Source: an uncultured Clostridia bacterium | Lineage (GTDB): Bacteria > Bacillota > Clostridia > Oscillospirales > Oscillospiraceae | Direction of reading: 5' to 3' | Assembly (NCBI GenBank): GCA_946405655.1 | Contig: CAMJHX010000113.1 | Span: forward strand, 1 to 5,015 | Length of the DNA: 5,015 nt | Shown: positions 4,760 through 5,015 of the stretch, one piece after another | Layout of the letters: each line of letters begins with the position of its first letter | Position numbering within the stretch: position 1 is the stretch's first letter | The notes under the pieces: model-generated | Databases searched by the model: none | Told to the model about the DNA's origin: nothing | The model's input: the letters and a program-made list of their open reading frames with translations, nothing else | Translations under genes and position numbers: made by a program

Positions 4760-4788
4760 AAAAATGCACGGAGCCTTGGGCTCCGTGC
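4760..4788 (-). terminator. Terminator-like hairpin between prfB and the Nudix gene
   Basis: On the minus strand, GCACGGAGCC, loop CAA, GGCTCCGTGC, then ATTTTT. This is a perfect ten-base stem beginning 8 bases after the prfB stop codon. The T-run ends at the base next to the GGAGG ribosome site of the Nudix gene. It should end most prfB transcripts. It may also act as an attenuator or as a 5' stabilising hairpin for Nudix mRNA. Confidence 0.88.
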
Positions 4789-4795
4789 GTTTGTT

Positions 4796-4823
4796 ATTAT
4801 TTCTGATTAGACATCATGCTCAA
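4796..4823 (-). promoter_or_regulatory. Possible promoter of the Nudix gene inside the prfB end
   Basis: On the minus strand, TTGAGC (4823-4818), 16 bases, AATAAT (4801-4796). The matches are 4 of 6 and 5 of 6. The -10 box overlaps the prfB stop codon. The start would fall near 4789, the first base of the hairpin, so the Nudix mRNA would begin with that stem-loop. AT-rich stop-codon regions give chance -10 boxes, so this is tentative. Confidence 0.35.
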
Positions 4824-5015
4824 ATAGGCATTGATAAACCCGTCCAGATTGCCGTCCATGACGGACTGCACGTTGCCGTTTTCAAAGCCGGTGCGCGTGT
4901 CCTTCACGAGCGTGTACGGCATGAAGACGTAGGAGCGGATCTGGCTGCCCCATTCGATCTTCATCTGCACGCCCTTGATATCGGAGATCTTCTCCAGATG
5001 CTCGCGCTCCTTGAT
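4797..5015 (-). CDS. prfB: Peptide chain release factor 2, C-terminal part (5' end outside window)
   Basis: The last 72 residues plus TAA stop. RF2 recognises UAA and UGA stop codons in the ribosome and triggers peptide release. The stretch IEWGSQIRSYVFMPY, then LVKDTRTGFENGN, SVMDGNLDGFINAYL, is the characteristic RF2/RF1 C-terminus. The form of these motifs (IRSYVF, VKD-RT, GN-VMDG-LDGFI) fits RF2 better than RF1. The GGQ catalytic loop, the SPF tripeptide and any programmed frameshift near the start would lie beyond the right edge. The gene has its own terminator-like hairpin downstream. Confidence 0.96.
   Translation of the reverse strand: MKEREHLEKISDIKGVQMKIEWGSQIRSYVFMPYTLVKDTRTGFENGNVQSVMDGNLDGFINAYLSMMSNQK

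Noticed and set aside
4043..4810. Plus-strand open frame of 255 codons
   Set aside because: It is antisense to the Nudix gene and runs through two terminator hairpins; composition is that of an antisense frame.

Overview
This 5,015-base window reads as ordinary chromosome of a GC-rich, low-oxygen member of the Clostridia, probably a gut Oscillospirales-type bacterium. That placement is an inference. It rests on a two-subunit 2-hydroxyacyl-CoA dehydratase (an oxygen-sensitive enzyme family of amino-acid and acid fermenters), a HypA nickel chaperone, compact genes with strong GGAGG ribosome sites, and good TTGACA/TATAAT promoters with 17-base spacers.

Left half (1-2695, minus strand): two overlapping genes encode the paired D-component subunits of a 2-hydroxyacyl-CoA dehydratase / benzoyl-CoA reductase family enzyme. 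The promoter-proximal subunit has 400 residues. The second has at least 498 and runs off the left edge. They overlap by 4 bases (ATGA) and have one promoter at 2728-2756. The ATP-dependent activator (HgdC type) that such enzymes need is not in the window.

Middle (2696-3500, plus strand): a second promoter sits back to back with the dehydratase promoter and drives a 75-residue small protein of unknown function. Then comes hypA with its own strong promoter, an inverted repeat around its -10 box and a textbook terminator. No other hyp gene is visible.

Right half (3501-5015): a plus-strand gene encodes a small membrane protein made of two tandem PspC domains. A 242-base non-coding stretch follows, carrying several hairpins and three copies of a short palindromic repeat with conserved TAGGG...CCG ends and changing arms. 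On the minus strand lie a Nudix hydrolase of the ADP-ribose pyrophosphatase type and the 3' end of prfB (peptide chain release factor 2). A strong hairpin terminator separates these two genes, and its T-run touches the ribosome-binding site of the Nudix gene.

Apart from the dehydratase pair, the genes are housekeeping or single-function units without an obvious shared pathway. I see no mobile element, CRISPR array, tRNA or rRNA. The points most worth a second look are the palindromic repeat family (one copy supplies the stop codon of the PspC gene), the unassigned substrate of the dehydratase, the small divergent gene, and the hairpin leader of the Nudix gene.
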